This document shows, in pieces, positions 34,711 through 42,361 of a stretch of 64,000 nucleotides of DNA. The stretch spans positions 1 to 64,000 of the forward strand of contig NZ_JAGGNV010000066.1 of NCBI RefSeq assembly GCF_018614955.1, given 5' to 3'. This stretch comes from Variovorax paradoxus (GTDB taxonomy: Bacteria > Pseudomonadota > Gammaproteobacteria > Burkholderiales > Burkholderiaceae_C). The notes under the pieces are model-generated. The model saw only the letters and a program-made list of their open reading frames with translations. It ran no database searches and was not told the DNA's origin. A program made the position numbers and the translations under genes. The stretch's first letter is position 1. Every line of letters begins with the position of its first letter.

Positions 34711-35970
34711 CTACCGTCCCACGGCCAGGTTGGCCTGCACGTTCACGCTTTGCTGGACCAGCGACGAGAAGCCGCTGTTCTGGTTGGCGATCATGATGCC
34801 GGCCGCCGACTGTCCGACGCTGGTCATGGTGTTGGACATGTTGAAGGTGCCGGCGTTGACCGTGTTGGTCCCGCCTGCGCCGCCCGAACCGCCTTCACCC
34901 ACGCCGCCGGTGCCGCCCTGGCCCGTGTTCGTGCCGCCGCTGCCCGCGCCGCCTGCACCACCCGTGCCGCTGCCGCCGCTGCCGCCGCTGCCGGCGGTGT
35001 TGTTGCCGTTGCTGGCGCTGCCGTTGGTGGCGCTGCCATTGGTGGCCGAGCCGCCCGCGCCGCCGGTGCCTGCACCGGCCGTGCGGCTGCCGCTGTTGGT
35101 GCTGGTCGCCGTGCCGCCGGCACCGCCCGCGCCGCCCGCGGCCGCTGCAGCCGCAGCATTGCCTGCGCCACCCGCACCGCCTGCGCCCGTGGTGCCGCCC
35201 GTCCCGTTGGCCGTGCCGGTGGTGTCATTGCCGGCGCCGTTGGCGCGGCCGCTGGAGCCGCCGGTGCCGTTCGCATTGCCGGAACCCCCGCCGCCACCGC
35301 CGCGGCCGCCTGCTGCGGCTGCGTCGCCGTCACCGCCCCTGCTGCCGCCCGCGCCGACGAGGCCGCTGGCATTCAGTCCGTTCGCGCCGCCGCCGTCGCC
35401 CCAGCCGCCGTTGCCCGCGCGGGCGCTGCCGTTCGTCGCGCTGCCATGGTTGATGGCGCCGTTCGAGGCCGTGCCGCCCGCCGCGCCCACGGCACCGTTG
35501 CCGACTGCGCCGTTGCCGCCGGTGCCGGTGCCGGAGGCCGAGCCGCCGCGGCCGACGCCGCCGTAGCCGCCGTTGCCGGTGCCGCCCGCGGCGGAGCCGG
35601 TGTTGTAGGCCTGGTTGCCGATGTTGTAGACGCTGTTGCCCGTCACCACGCCGGTCAGGTTGCTGGTGGCCGTCGCCTTCGTCACGTTGAAGGCATTGCT
35701 GAAGGTTCCGGTGGAGCCGTTGTTGAGCGCCGCGGAGCGTGCAGCGCTGGTGTAGGCGTCACCCGAATCCTTGTTGGTGCTGCTGTCGCTGCGCGACGAG
35801 GTGCGCGTGCTGGTGCTGGTCCTCGTGCTGGTGGAGGTCCTGGTGTTCGTGCTCGTGTTGTCGCCTTCACCGGTCAATTGAACCGCGAGCTGGCCCGTGT
35901 CGTTGGCAAACACCACACCGCTGAACCCGAATGCAACCGTGATGGCCGAAGCCAGAAGTGTCTTCTTCAT
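34711..35970 (-). CDS. Secreted Gly/Ala/Asn/Ser/Thr-rich fibre-like protein
   Basis: 419-aa protein. Signal peptide to Ala22 (VVFA|ND). Residues 37-66 are an imperfect Ser/Thr/Arg/Asn repeat (TSTSTR units). Residues ~79-126 are a non-repetitive block (GTFSNAFNVTKATATSNLTG). Residues ~127-368 are almost only Gly, Ala, Asn, Ser and Thr, with NGSATNGSA-type units. The last 51 residues return to complex sequence (GTFNMSNTMTSVGQ...IANQNSGFSSLVQQSVNV). Gly/Asn/Ser richness, no Cys and secretion fit a functional-amyloid or fibre subunit exported by the neighbouring FapF-like barrel. A near-consensus sigma-54 promoter lies 67 bp upstream. I know no named family; role inferred from context. Confidence 0.8.
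   Translation of the reverse strand: MKKTLLASAITVAFGFSGVVFANDTGQLAVQLTGEGDNTSTNTRTSTSTRTSTSTRTSSRSDSSTNKDSGDAYTSAARSAALNNGSTGTFSNAFNVTKATATSNLTGVVTGNSVYNIGNQAYNTGSAAGGTGNGGYGGVGRGGSASGTGTGGNGAVGNGAVGAAGGTASNGAINHGSATNGSARAGNGGWGDGGGANGLNASGLVGAGGSRGGDGDAAAAGGRGGGGGGSGNANGTGGSSGRANGAGNDTTGTANGTGGTTGAGGAGGAGNAAAAAAAGGAGGAGGTATSTNSGSRTAGAGTGGAGGSATNGSATNGSASNGNNTAGSGGSGGSGTGGAGGAGSGGTNTGQGGTGGVGEGGSGGAGGTNTVNAGTFNMSNTMTSVGQSAAGIMIANQNSGFSSLVQQSVNVQANLAVGR
34867..35592 (-). repeat. Low-complexity coding repeat (Gly/Ala/Asn-rich region)
   Basis: About 725 bp encode residues ~127-368 of the fibre-like protein, built from imperfect GGT/GGC/GCC/AAC-rich codon units with no fixed period. NGSATNGSA-type stretches at about 35010-35050 are the most regular. 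Such DNA is prone to slippage, so length may vary between strains. It is coding and has no spacer structure, so it is not a CRISPR array. Confidence 0.7.
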
Positions 35971-36036
35971 AGGGTCTCCATTTGTTGACGTGACAAAGCG
36001 CGGATGAGTTGCGTCGCCGCAATTCAAGAGACCTCG

Positions 36037-36052
36037 TGCAACTTCGGTGCCA
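36037..36052 (-). promoter_or_regulatory. Sigma-54 promoter of the fibre-like gene operon
   Basis: Minus strand reads TGGCACCGAAGTTGCA: a -24 TGGCAC and a -12 TTGCA, with GG and GC exactly 10 bp apart, a near-perfect match to the sigma-54 consensus. Predicted start of transcription is near 36026, leaving a ~56-nt leader before the ATG at 35970. A sigma-54 activator is encoded in the divergent arm of the locus. Confidence 0.8.
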
Positions 36053-36160
36053 GACGATGGCGGCCCTGCTTTCTCACGAGGAAGAAGGCCGTGCAGCTGC
36101 CCTGGCCGGTTCATCTTGCGGCCTCGTGCACGGTCCTCGAGTCGAACGATTTGTCACAGC

Positions 36161-36174
36161 GGCTTGACGGTTGC
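36161..36174 (+). promoter_or_regulatory. Weak candidate sigma-54 promoter toward the FapF-like gene
   Basis: GGCTTGACGGTTGC has GG (36161-36162) and GC (36173-36174) spaced by 10 bp and an intact TTGC -12 box, but only GGC..G of the -24 box. It would leave a ~345-nt leader before the ATG at 36531, which lowers its likelihood. Confidence 0.3.
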
Positions 36175-36233
36175 GCAGGACTGCTCACACGTGCCGCAGG
36201 CGTCCGCCTTGGAAACGTTCGCGACCCGAGCGG

Positions 36234-36251
36234 GCAAGCGGATGCGCTTGC
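36234..36251. promoter_or_regulatory. Dyad, possible activator-binding site in the fibre locus
   Basis: GCAAGCG-gatg-CGCTTGC, perfect 7-bp arms, between the two divergent arms and about 190 bp upstream of the sigma-54 promoter of the fibre-like gene. Position and symmetry fit an enhancer for the Fis-type activator encoded at 37842-39272; no binding data. Confidence 0.35.
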
Positions 36252-36530
36252 TGTCTCATCCATGTGACGGCCGCCGAGCCGGCGAGTGAGGTCGTTCGCG
36301 GCGGTTGGCGTTGTGCGACAAGGCCTTGCGTGGCCCCTCCTTCGGTTGACGTATTCCATACGGCCGAGCCCTGAAGTGCCTCAGTTTTGAGACAGCGATA
36401 GAGAGCGTATCGTCACCCGGCTGTCATCATTACTTTTGTTTTCAACTTGCACCTTGCCACATTTTGAAAGATGCGTTTACGCTGGCGCGCGACATTCAAC
36501 CCCCGAGCAAAAAACAAGGGAGGTGGAGAT

Positions 36531-37829
36531 ATGGAGACATCCCGGCAGCACAGGGCGCTTGCGCTCCTTGCGTGTTCTTCCTTGGCATGGTCGGGCGCCG
36601 TTGCGCAGGCCCAGGGCACATCGCCGGCCAGGAGCGCGGCCAAGCGCATGGAAGCGCTGCAGCAGCAGCTGACGGAGCAAGGACGCCAGATCGAGGCGCT
36701 GCGGCAACAGGCGCAGGAGCAGGAGGCCCGATACCGCGAACTGCAGGAGCGCCTGCAGACCCAGGAGGCGCGCAGCGCACCACCCCCCGAAAGCAAGCCC
36801 GCGGCGACCGAGGTTGCCGACACCGGTCCGCGTCCGGTGCGGGTGGGCGTGGCGCCCAGCGGCGATACGCTTCAGATGCCGGAGGTGGCGCCGATCTTCG
36901 ACCAGCCCGGCATCCTCACGCCGCGCGGCAAATACGTGATCGAACCCTCGCTGCAATACTCCTACGCATCGAACAATCGCGTGGCGTTGGTGGGCTACAC
37001 GGTGATCCCCGCGCTGCTGATCGGTCTGATCGACGTGCGCGAGGTCAAGCGCAACATCCTGACCGCCGCGGTGGCCGGGCGGTGGGGCGTCACCAATCGG
37101 TTTGAGCTGGAAGCGAAGATTCCTTATGTCTATCGTTCCGACTCGACCATCAGCCGCGAGCTCTTCACCGGTTCAGCAAATGAGCGGGTGTTCGACACCA
37201 GCGGCCGGTCGATCGGCGATGTGGAGCTCGCGGCGCGCTACCAGTTGAACGACGGCAAGGGCAACTGGCCCTACATGATCGGCTCGCTGCGCTTCAAGAC
37301 CCGCACCGGCAAGGACCCGTTCGAGGTCGTGACCGATTGCGTGACGCGCTGCGTCGGCAACACGACGGGCACCGGCCTGCCGCTGGACCTGCCCACCGGC
37401 TCGGGCTTCTATTCGCTGCAGACCGGGCTGACCTGGCTGCTGCCCACCGATCCGGCCGTGTTCTTCGGCAGCTTCACCTACACGCACAACTTCAGCCGCG
37501 ACAACCTGAGCCGCCTGGTGCTGAACGGCGAGCGCGAGTTCATCGGCTCGGTCAAGCCGGGCAACATATTCGGCGTCAACTTCGGCATGGGCCTGGCGCT
37601 CAACGAGCGCTCGTCCTTCAGCGTCGGCGTGGAGCTCAATTCCATCGGCAAGACCAAGCAGAACGGCATGCCGGTGGTGACCTCGGTGCGCACGCAGCTG
37701 GCATCGCTCAATCTGGGCTACTCGTACCGCCTCAGCGACAAGACCGCCGTGAACGTGAGCGTGGGTGCCGGACTGACGCGGGACACGCCCGATCTCACAT
37801 TGACGGTCAGGGTGCCAATGTCGTTCTAG
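36531..37829 (+). CDS. Outer-membrane beta-barrel exporter with N-terminal coiled coil (FapF-like)
   Basis: 432-aa protein. Signal peptide to about residue 27 (GAVAQAQ). Residues 35-82 form a coiled coil (MEALQQQLTEQGRQIEALRQQ and following heptads). A Pro-rich linker and a segment PIFDQPGILTPRGKYVIEPS then lead to an amphipathic beta-barrel ending in VRVPMSF with a terminal Phe, as for Bam substrates. Length and domain order match Pseudomonas FapF, the trimeric pore that exports Fap amyloid. A GGGAGGTGGAG ribosome site supports ATG 36531. Twelve bp separate it from the sigma-54 activator gene. Confidence 0.82.
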   Translation: METSRQHRALALLACSSLAWSGAVAQAQGTSPARSAAKRMEALQQQLTEQGRQIEALRQQAQEQEARYRELQERLQTQEARSAPPPESKPAATEVADTGPRPVRVGVAPSGDTLQMPEVAPIFDQPGILTPRGKYVIEPSLQYSYASNNRVALVGYTVIPALLIGLIDVREVKRNILTAAVAGRWGVTNRFELEAKIPYVYRSDSTISRELFTGSANERVFDTSGRSIGDVELAARYQLNDGKGNWPYMIGSLRFKTRTGKDPFEVVTDCVTRCVGNTTGTGLPLDLPTGSGFYSLQTGLTWLLPTDPAVFFGSFTYTHNFSRDNLSRLVLNGEREFIGSVKPGNIFGVNFGMGLALNERSSFSVGVELNSIGKTKQNGMPVVTSVRTQLASLNLGYSYRLSDKTAVNVSVGAGLTRDTPDLTLTVRVPMSF

Positions 37830-37841
37830 TCCGAGTTCGCC

Positions 37842-39272
37842 ATGCAGCTCCGAACCCTTCTGTACGTGGCGCTGGGCGGCGACGCGGGCGGCGTCAAGGA
37901 GCACTTGCTCGCCCGCGGCTGGGAGCTCCTGCAGGCGACCGACCTGGCGGCGGCGAATCGCATCCAGGCGCATCGTCATCTGCCGGTCGGCCTGCTGGTG
38001 GTCGGCGCCGCGCTGACGGTGCCGGAGGCGGCGATCGAGACCTGCGTCAATGCATCGCACGGAATGGAGTGGGTGGCCGTGTGCGAGGCGCAGGCGCTGG
38101 AGTCGCCCGGTTTCCGCGAACTGGTTCTCGGCTGCTTCTTCCACCATCAGGTCCTGCCGCTCGACGGGCATGAGCTGGAGCGGGTGCTTGACCACGCCTG
38201 CCAGCGCGCCATGCTGCGGCGCCGGCACAAGACCCACACGCATGTGGTGGATGCCCTGGGCATGGTCGGCCAGGGGCCCGCCATCACGCGGCTGCGCCAG
38301 CAGATCCGCAGGGTGGCAACGACGGATGCTCCGGTGCTGATCGGCGGCGAAAGCGGCAGCGGCAAAGAGCTCGCCGCGCGCGCCATTCACCAGTGCTCGC
38401 TGCGTTCGGCCGGGCCCTTCGTGGCCGTCAACTGCGGCGCCATCTCGCCCTCGCTGATCCAGTCCGAGCTGTTCGGCCACGAAAAGGGCGCGTTCACCGG
38501 CGCATCGTCGGAGCGGCGCGGCCTGATCGAGGCTGCCAACGGTGGCACGGTGTTCCTCGACGAGATCGGCGATCTGCCGCTGGAGCTGCAGACCAACCTG
38601 CTGCGCTTCCTGCAGGAAAAGACCATCAGCCGCGTGGGCGGCGTGCGCAGCCTGCAGGTCGACGTGCGCGTGCTGGCGGCTTCGCATGTGGACCTGGCCG
38701 AAGCGGTGGCGGTGGGCCAGTTCCGCGACGACCTGTTCTACCGCTTGAACGTGTTGTCGATCGAGGTGACGCCGCTGCGCCGCCGCATGGAGGACGTGCC
38801 GATCCTGGCGGAGTACTTCTTCCAGCGCTGCACGGGCAAGAGCAAGACCCGCGTCAAGGGCTTCAGCCGGCAGGCGCTGGCGGCCCTGATGGCGCACGGC
38901 TGGCCCGGCAATGTGCGCGAGCTGTACAACCGCGTGCAGCGTGCGGTCGTGATGAGCGAGCAGCGGCTGATCGGGCCGGCCGACCTCGGCCTCGCCGCGG
39001 TCGAGACGCCGGTGGGAATGGGCCTGGACACGGCCCGCACCATGGCCGAGCGCGATGCGATCTGCCTCACGCTGACCCGTGTCGGGCGCAACGTCACGCA
39101 CGCGGCGCGCGAGCTCGGCGTGTCGCGCATGACGCTGTACCGATTGATGGACAAGCACAGCATCGCGCTGAGTGCGCCGCAGGGCCCTTACGCGGAGCCG
39201 CAGGCGGCGGCCGCCGTGCGGCCACTGCGCACCGCGCCTTCGATCGTCGCGGGATACGGGCCCTCGACATAG
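37842..39272 (+). CDS. Sigma-54-dependent activator with degenerate receiver-like N-terminus
   Basis: 476-aa enhancer-binding protein. Residues 1-125 look like a receiver fold without an obvious phosphoacceptor Asp (VpsR/FleQ-like), suggesting control by a ligand such as a cyclic dinucleotide rather than phosphorylation (inference). AAA+ domain: Walker A GESGSGK (169-175), GAFTGA (216-221), Walker B VFLDE (237-241). Fis-type HTH near residue 430 (HAARELGVSRMTLYRLMDKH). The last ~30 residues are encoded antisense to the conserved end of hpnE and have no family look. It probably activates the fibre operon. Confidence 0.9.
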   Translation: MQLRTLLYVALGGDAGGVKEHLLARGWELLQATDLAAANRIQAHRHLPVGLLVVGAALTVPEAAIETCVNASHGMEWVAVCEAQALESPGFRELVLGCFFHHQVLPLDGHELERVLDHACQRAMLRRRHKTHTHVVDALGMVGQGPAITRLRQQIRRVATTDAPVLIGGESGSGKELAARAIHQCSLRSAGPFVAVNCGAISPSLIQSELFGHEKGAFTGASSERRGLIEAANGGTVFLDEIGDLPLELQTNLLRFLQEKTISRVGGVRSLQVDVRVLAASHVDLAEAVAVGQFRDDLFYRLNVLSIEVTPLRRRMEDVPILAEYFFQRCTGKSKTRVKGFSRQALAALMAHGWPGNVRELYNRVQRAVVMSEQRLIGPADLGLAAVETPVGMGLDTARTMAERDAICLTLTRVGRNVTHAARELGVSRMTLYRLMDKHSIALSAPQGPYAEPQAAAAVRPLRTAPSIVAGYGPST

Positions 39273-40462
39273 TCGCCGCAGGCCAGCAGCCCCGGCGCCA
39301 CCTGGGCCCGGGGGCGCACCAGCGCCGGCGTGCAGGCGAAGGTGGCGCGGCGCTCCACCACGGTCTGCACCGGCTGCAAGCCGGTCAGACCGAGTTGCTC
39401 GCGGGCTTGCGCGAGCACCTGCTGCTGCAAGGTCTCGCGTTCGTCGTTGCTGGCGCTGACCACGAAAGCCAGCAGGCCGCGAGGTCCGCCTAGCTGGCCG
39501 CGATCGAAGACGAACTGCGCCGGCGTGCGCGCGCCGGCACGCAGCGCCAGCATCGGTGCGCTCAATGCGATGCCGCCTGCCATGTAGAGGGTCGCGATGC
39601 TTTCGTGCTGCAGCGCCCGGGCCGTCTGCGACCAGGCCGATGCCTCGGGCAGCGCCGCGCTCGCGGCGAGACGCGCGGCCTCCCACGGCGGGCAGGCGAG
39701 CACCACGCGGTCGAAGCCTTCTCCATCGACCTGCCAGCCCGCCGGTCCGTGGGCGATGGCCTGCACGCGCGTGCCGCTGCGCAGCTGGGCGCCGTGCTGC
39801 GCGAGCCAGCGCGTCGCGGCATCCGGGAACAGCGCGCCGAGGTCGACGCGCGGCAGCAGCAGGTCGGCCCCGCCGCGTTCGGCAAAGAGAGCATCGTTCA
39901 GCACGCGCAAAAAGACCTCGCCGCTCGCGCGCCCGGTCGGCGTGTTGAGGGCCGAGATGCACAGCGGCTCGACCAGTTCGGCCATGACGCGCGGCGTCAG
40001 CGCTGCGCAGAGCGCGGCCACCGATGCGCCGGGGTCGCAGCGGAAACCGCCGCGGCGCCAGCGCCATGCGGTGCGCATCAGCGCGGCCTTGTCGCGCCAG
40101 GACCAGCCGCGCGCACCCAGGATACCGGCCAGCAGGTCCAGCGGCGGCGGGCCGTGCGGCACCTGCAGCCCGCCGCCGTCGGCGAAGCGCAGCGTGAGCG
40201 GCATGCGGTGCAGCACCGCGCCGGGATCGACACCGAGCTCGCGCATCAGCGACAGCGTGGCGCTGTAGGCGCCGATCATGATGTGCTGGCCGTTGTCCAG
40301 CATGACCGGCTGGCCGTCGGGCATCTGCGCCGGCAGGGCGCGCGCGCGGCCGCCCAAGGTGCGTGCGGCTTCGAACACCACGACCGCATGGCCCGCACGC
40401 GTGGCTTCGATCGCACAGGCCAGGCCGGCCCAGCCGGCACCGATGACGGCGATACGGCTCAA
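39188..40462 (-). CDS. hpnE: Hydroxysqualene dehydroxylase / squalene-associated FAD oxidoreductase HpnE
   Basis: 424-aa flavoprotein that reduces hydroxysqualene to squalene, the last step before hopanoid cyclisation. FAD motif RIAVIGAGWAGLACAIEATRAGH at the start; C-terminal CGDYVEGPYPATIEGAVRSG typical of HpnE. I place the start at TTG 40462 (LSRIAVIG), because upstream codons to an ATG at 40528 run through a GC-rich dispersed repeat. It follows hpnD at 88 bp. The last 85 bp overlap the convergent sigma-54 activator gene. Confidence 0.88.
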   Translation of the reverse strand: MSRIAVIGAGWAGLACAIEATRAGHAVVVFEAARTLGGRARALPAQMPDGQPVMLDNGQHIMIGAYSATLSLMRELGVDPGAVLHRMPLTLRFADGGGLQVPHGPPPLDLLAGILGARGWSWRDKAALMRTAWRWRRGGFRCDPGASVAALCAALTPRVMAELVEPLCISALNTPTGRASGEVFLRVLNDALFAERGGADLLLPRVDLGALFPDAATRWLAQHGAQLRSGTRVQAIAHGPAGWQVDGEGFDRVVLACPPWEAARLAASAALPEASAWSQTARALQHESIATLYMAGGIALSAPMLALRAGARTPAQFVFDRGQLGGPRGLLAFVVSASNDERETLQQQVLAQAREQLGLTGLQPVQTVVERRATFACTPALVRPRAQVAPGLLACGDYVEGPYPATIEGAVRSGRTAAAACGSA

Positions 40463-40550
40463 AGGCGACCGCCGCCGGGCCGCCCCAAGGCGGGTCGCGC
40501 CTCCCCCCCGGGGGGTGGCGAAGCACACGAAGTGGCAAGCCGGGGGGCAG
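40463..40550. repeat. GC-rich extragenic repeat in the hpnD-hpnE junction
   Basis: An 88-bp spacer with a CCCCCCGGGGGG core (40504-40515) flanked by GCGCCTCC and GTGGCGAAGC, and segments such as GGCCGCCCCAAGG. It resembles repeats I associate with Comamonadaceae intergenic regions (from memory). It covers the ribosome-binding area of hpnE and may fold in the mRNA. Confidence 0.5.
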
Positions 40551-41390
40551 TCATAACTTGCCTAAGGCCTGCACTCGCCATGCGAGCCACAGCTTGCGCA
40601 CCGGCGTCAGGCTCACGCGCTGGTGCAGCACCTGGAAGTCGTCGCGCTCGATCTCGCGCAGCAGCGTGCGGTAGATGCTGGCCATCATCAGGCCGGGCTT
40701 CTGGGTGCGCCGGTCGGCCGCGGGGAGCAGGGCGAGCGCCTCGTCGTAGGCCACATGCGCGCGCTCGGCCTGGAACTTCATGAGCGCGACGAAGCGCTCG
40801 GAGTGCAGGCGGTTCAGGATCTCGTGCGCCTTGACGTCGAACTGCTGCAGCTCGCTGACCGGCAGGTAGATGCGTCCGCGCAGCGCGTCCTCGCCGACGT
40901 CGCGGATGATGTTGGTCAGCTGCAGCGCCAGGCCCAGCTTGTGGGCGTACGCGGTGGTCTGCGTATCGGTCTGGCCGAAGATGCGCGCCGCGCCTTCGCC
41001 CACCACGCCGGCCACCAGGTGGCAATAGCGCTTCAGGGCCTGGAAGTCGAGGTAGCGGGTCTGGTCCAGGTCCATCTGGCAGCCGTCGATCACCTCGTGC
41101 AGCTGGCGCTCCTCGATGCCGTAGACCGCCGCGTGCGGCATCAGCGCCTGCATCGCCGGATGGTGCGGCTGGCCCGCGAAGGACTGGGCGACCTCGGTGC
41201 GCCACCAGGCCAGCTTGGTCGCCGCGACGCCGGAGTCGCTGACCTCGTCGACCACGTCATCGATCTCGCGGCAGAAGGCGTAGAAGGCCGTGATGGCGGC
41301 GCGCCGCGGCTTCGGCAGGAACAGGAAGGCGTAATAGAAACTGCTGCCCGAGGCGGCAGCCTTGTCCTGGACGTACTGCTCGGGCGTCAT
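40551..41390 (-). CDS. hpnD: Presqualene diphosphate synthase HpnD
   Basis: 279-aa prenyl synthase that condenses two farnesyl diphosphates to presqualene diphosphate. Class I isoprenoid fold: first Asp-rich motif CREIDDVVDE, then GCQMDLDQTRY, second motif LTNIIRDVGEDALRGRIYLP. The ATG at 41390 overlaps the hpnC stop (ATGA). Usual length. Confidence 0.93.
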   Translation of the reverse strand: MTPEQYVQDKAAASGSSFYYAFLFLPKPRRAAITAFYAFCREIDDVVDEVSDSGVAATKLAWWRTEVAQSFAGQPHHPAMQALMPHAAVYGIEERQLHEVIDGCQMDLDQTRYLDFQALKRYCHLVAGVVGEGAARIFGQTDTQTTAYAHKLGLALQLTNIIRDVGEDALRGRIYLPVSELQQFDVKAHEILNRLHSERFVALMKFQAERAHVAYDEALALLPAADRRTQKPGLMMASIYRTLLREIERDDFQVLHQRVSLTPVRKLWLAWRVQALGKL

Positions 41391-42301
41391 CGTGGAAAAC
41401 TCTTCATCGCGGGGGATTGTCTCCGCATCTGTAGTGCGCGCCAGGCGAGCAGCGCTGCATCCGCCTTGCCGATGGTCGGACGCCGCGAAAAGCTGTCGCA
41501 GCCCACTGCCTCGATCTTGTCGAGGATGCGCAGGCCGCCCTGCACGACGAAGCGCAGTTCCCAGCCGGCGCGGCCCGGCAACCGGTGCACCAGCGGTGCG
41601 CCTTCGTTCATCAGCGCACGCGCCCAGGCCACCTCGTCGGCAATCAATGCGATGGCGGCCGGCGGCGGCGCGGCGGCGCCGAGCGGCGTGAAGCCTTCGA
41701 AGTCCCTCGGCGTGAGGCCATGCGCGGCGCTGTCGGCGTGCGGCAGGTAGAAGCGGCCGCGCGGCAGGTCCACGCTCAGGTCCTGCCAGAAGTTGATGAG
41801 CTGCAGCGCGCTGCAGATGGCGTCGCTCTGGGCGAGCGCGCGCGCATCGTCCACGCCGTAGAGGTGCAGCAGCAGGCGGCCGATCGGGTTGGCCGAGCGG
41901 CGGCAGTAGTCGAGCAGTTCGGCGCGGTCGGCGTAGCCTTCGCCGTCGCGCGTTTTCCCGATGTCCTGCATGAAGGCGGAGAGCAGGTCGGCAAGGAGCG
42001 GCTCGGGCAGCGCGAAGCTGCGCATGGCATGCGCGAGCGGAGCGAAGATCTCGGGCCAGCGCGCCGATGGCGCCGCGCCGCGGGCGGCCGCGGCGAGCTC
42101 GGCGCGAAAGGCGCGCAGGTCGTCGAGCCGCTCGGCCGCGCCGGCCTCGCCTTCGTCGGCGATGTCGTCGGCCGTGCGTGCAAAACCGTAGATCGCGGCG
42201 ATGGGCGGCCGCAGATGCGGCGGGCACAGCCAGGAGGCGACCGGAAAATTCTCGTAGTGCGTCGGCGCAGGCGCGGCGACCGGATGGGGAGGGGAGGACA
42301 C
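41387..42301 (-). CDS. hpnC: Hydroxysqualene synthase HpnC
   Basis: 304-aa homologue of HpnD that converts presqualene diphosphate to hydroxysqualene. Motifs: THYENFPVASWLCP at the N terminus, FARTADDIADEG (first Asp motif), and INFWQDLSVDLPRGRFYLP (second). I choose GTG 42301 because conserved sequence begins soon after; an ATG at 42355 with GAGG upstream would add 18 residues and leave only 6 bp to the kup start. First gene of hpnC-D-E. No squalene-hopene cyclase gene lies in the window. Confidence 0.9.
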   Translation of the reverse strand: MSSPPHPVAAPAPTHYENFPVASWLCPPHLRPPIAAIYGFARTADDIADEGEAGAAERLDDLRAFRAELAAAARGAAPSARWPEIFAPLAHAMRSFALPEPLLADLLSAFMQDIGKTRDGEGYADRAELLDYCRRSANPIGRLLLHLYGVDDARALAQSDAICSALQLINFWQDLSVDLPRGRFYLPHADSAAHGLTPRDFEGFTPLGAAAPPPAAIALIADEVAWARALMNEGAPLVHRLPGRAGWELRFVVQGGLRILDKIEAVGCDSFSRRPTIGKADAALLAWRALQMRRQSPAMKSFPR

Positions 42302-42361
42302 GCGCCGGATTGTCGTGTACCGCGCAGTACCATCGTCGCGCCACAGCTCGCACATCGCACC

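Larger units (their letters stand above)
35971..36530. other. 560-bp divergent control region of the fibre locus
   Basis: No credible gene lies between the fibre-like gene and the FapF-like gene; short frames here lack ribosome sites. It holds a near-consensus sigma-54 promoter on the minus strand (36037-36052), a weaker plus-strand candidate (36161-36174), a 7-bp-arm dyad (36234-36251), the dyad TTTGT/ACAAA (35981-35997) in the fibre-gene leader, and TTGTGCGACAA (36311-36321). The size is large enough for enhancer sites and DNA bending. Confidence 0.6.

Noticed and set aside
34867..35592. Repetitive region considered as a CRISPR array or tandem-repeat array
   Set aside because: No constant repeat with unique spacers; it is continuous coding sequence for a low-complexity protein.
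36004..36374. Short frames of 67-87 codons in the fibre-locus control region
   Set aside because: No ribosome sites, Arg-rich shadow-like composition, and they overlap the sigma-54 promoter.
36531..37829. FapF-like gene considered as an ordinary phenol-degradation (MetA-like) porin
   Set aside because: Barrel sequence alone allows this, but the N-terminal coiled coil and the adjacent C39 peptidase and fibre-like genes fit an exporter better.
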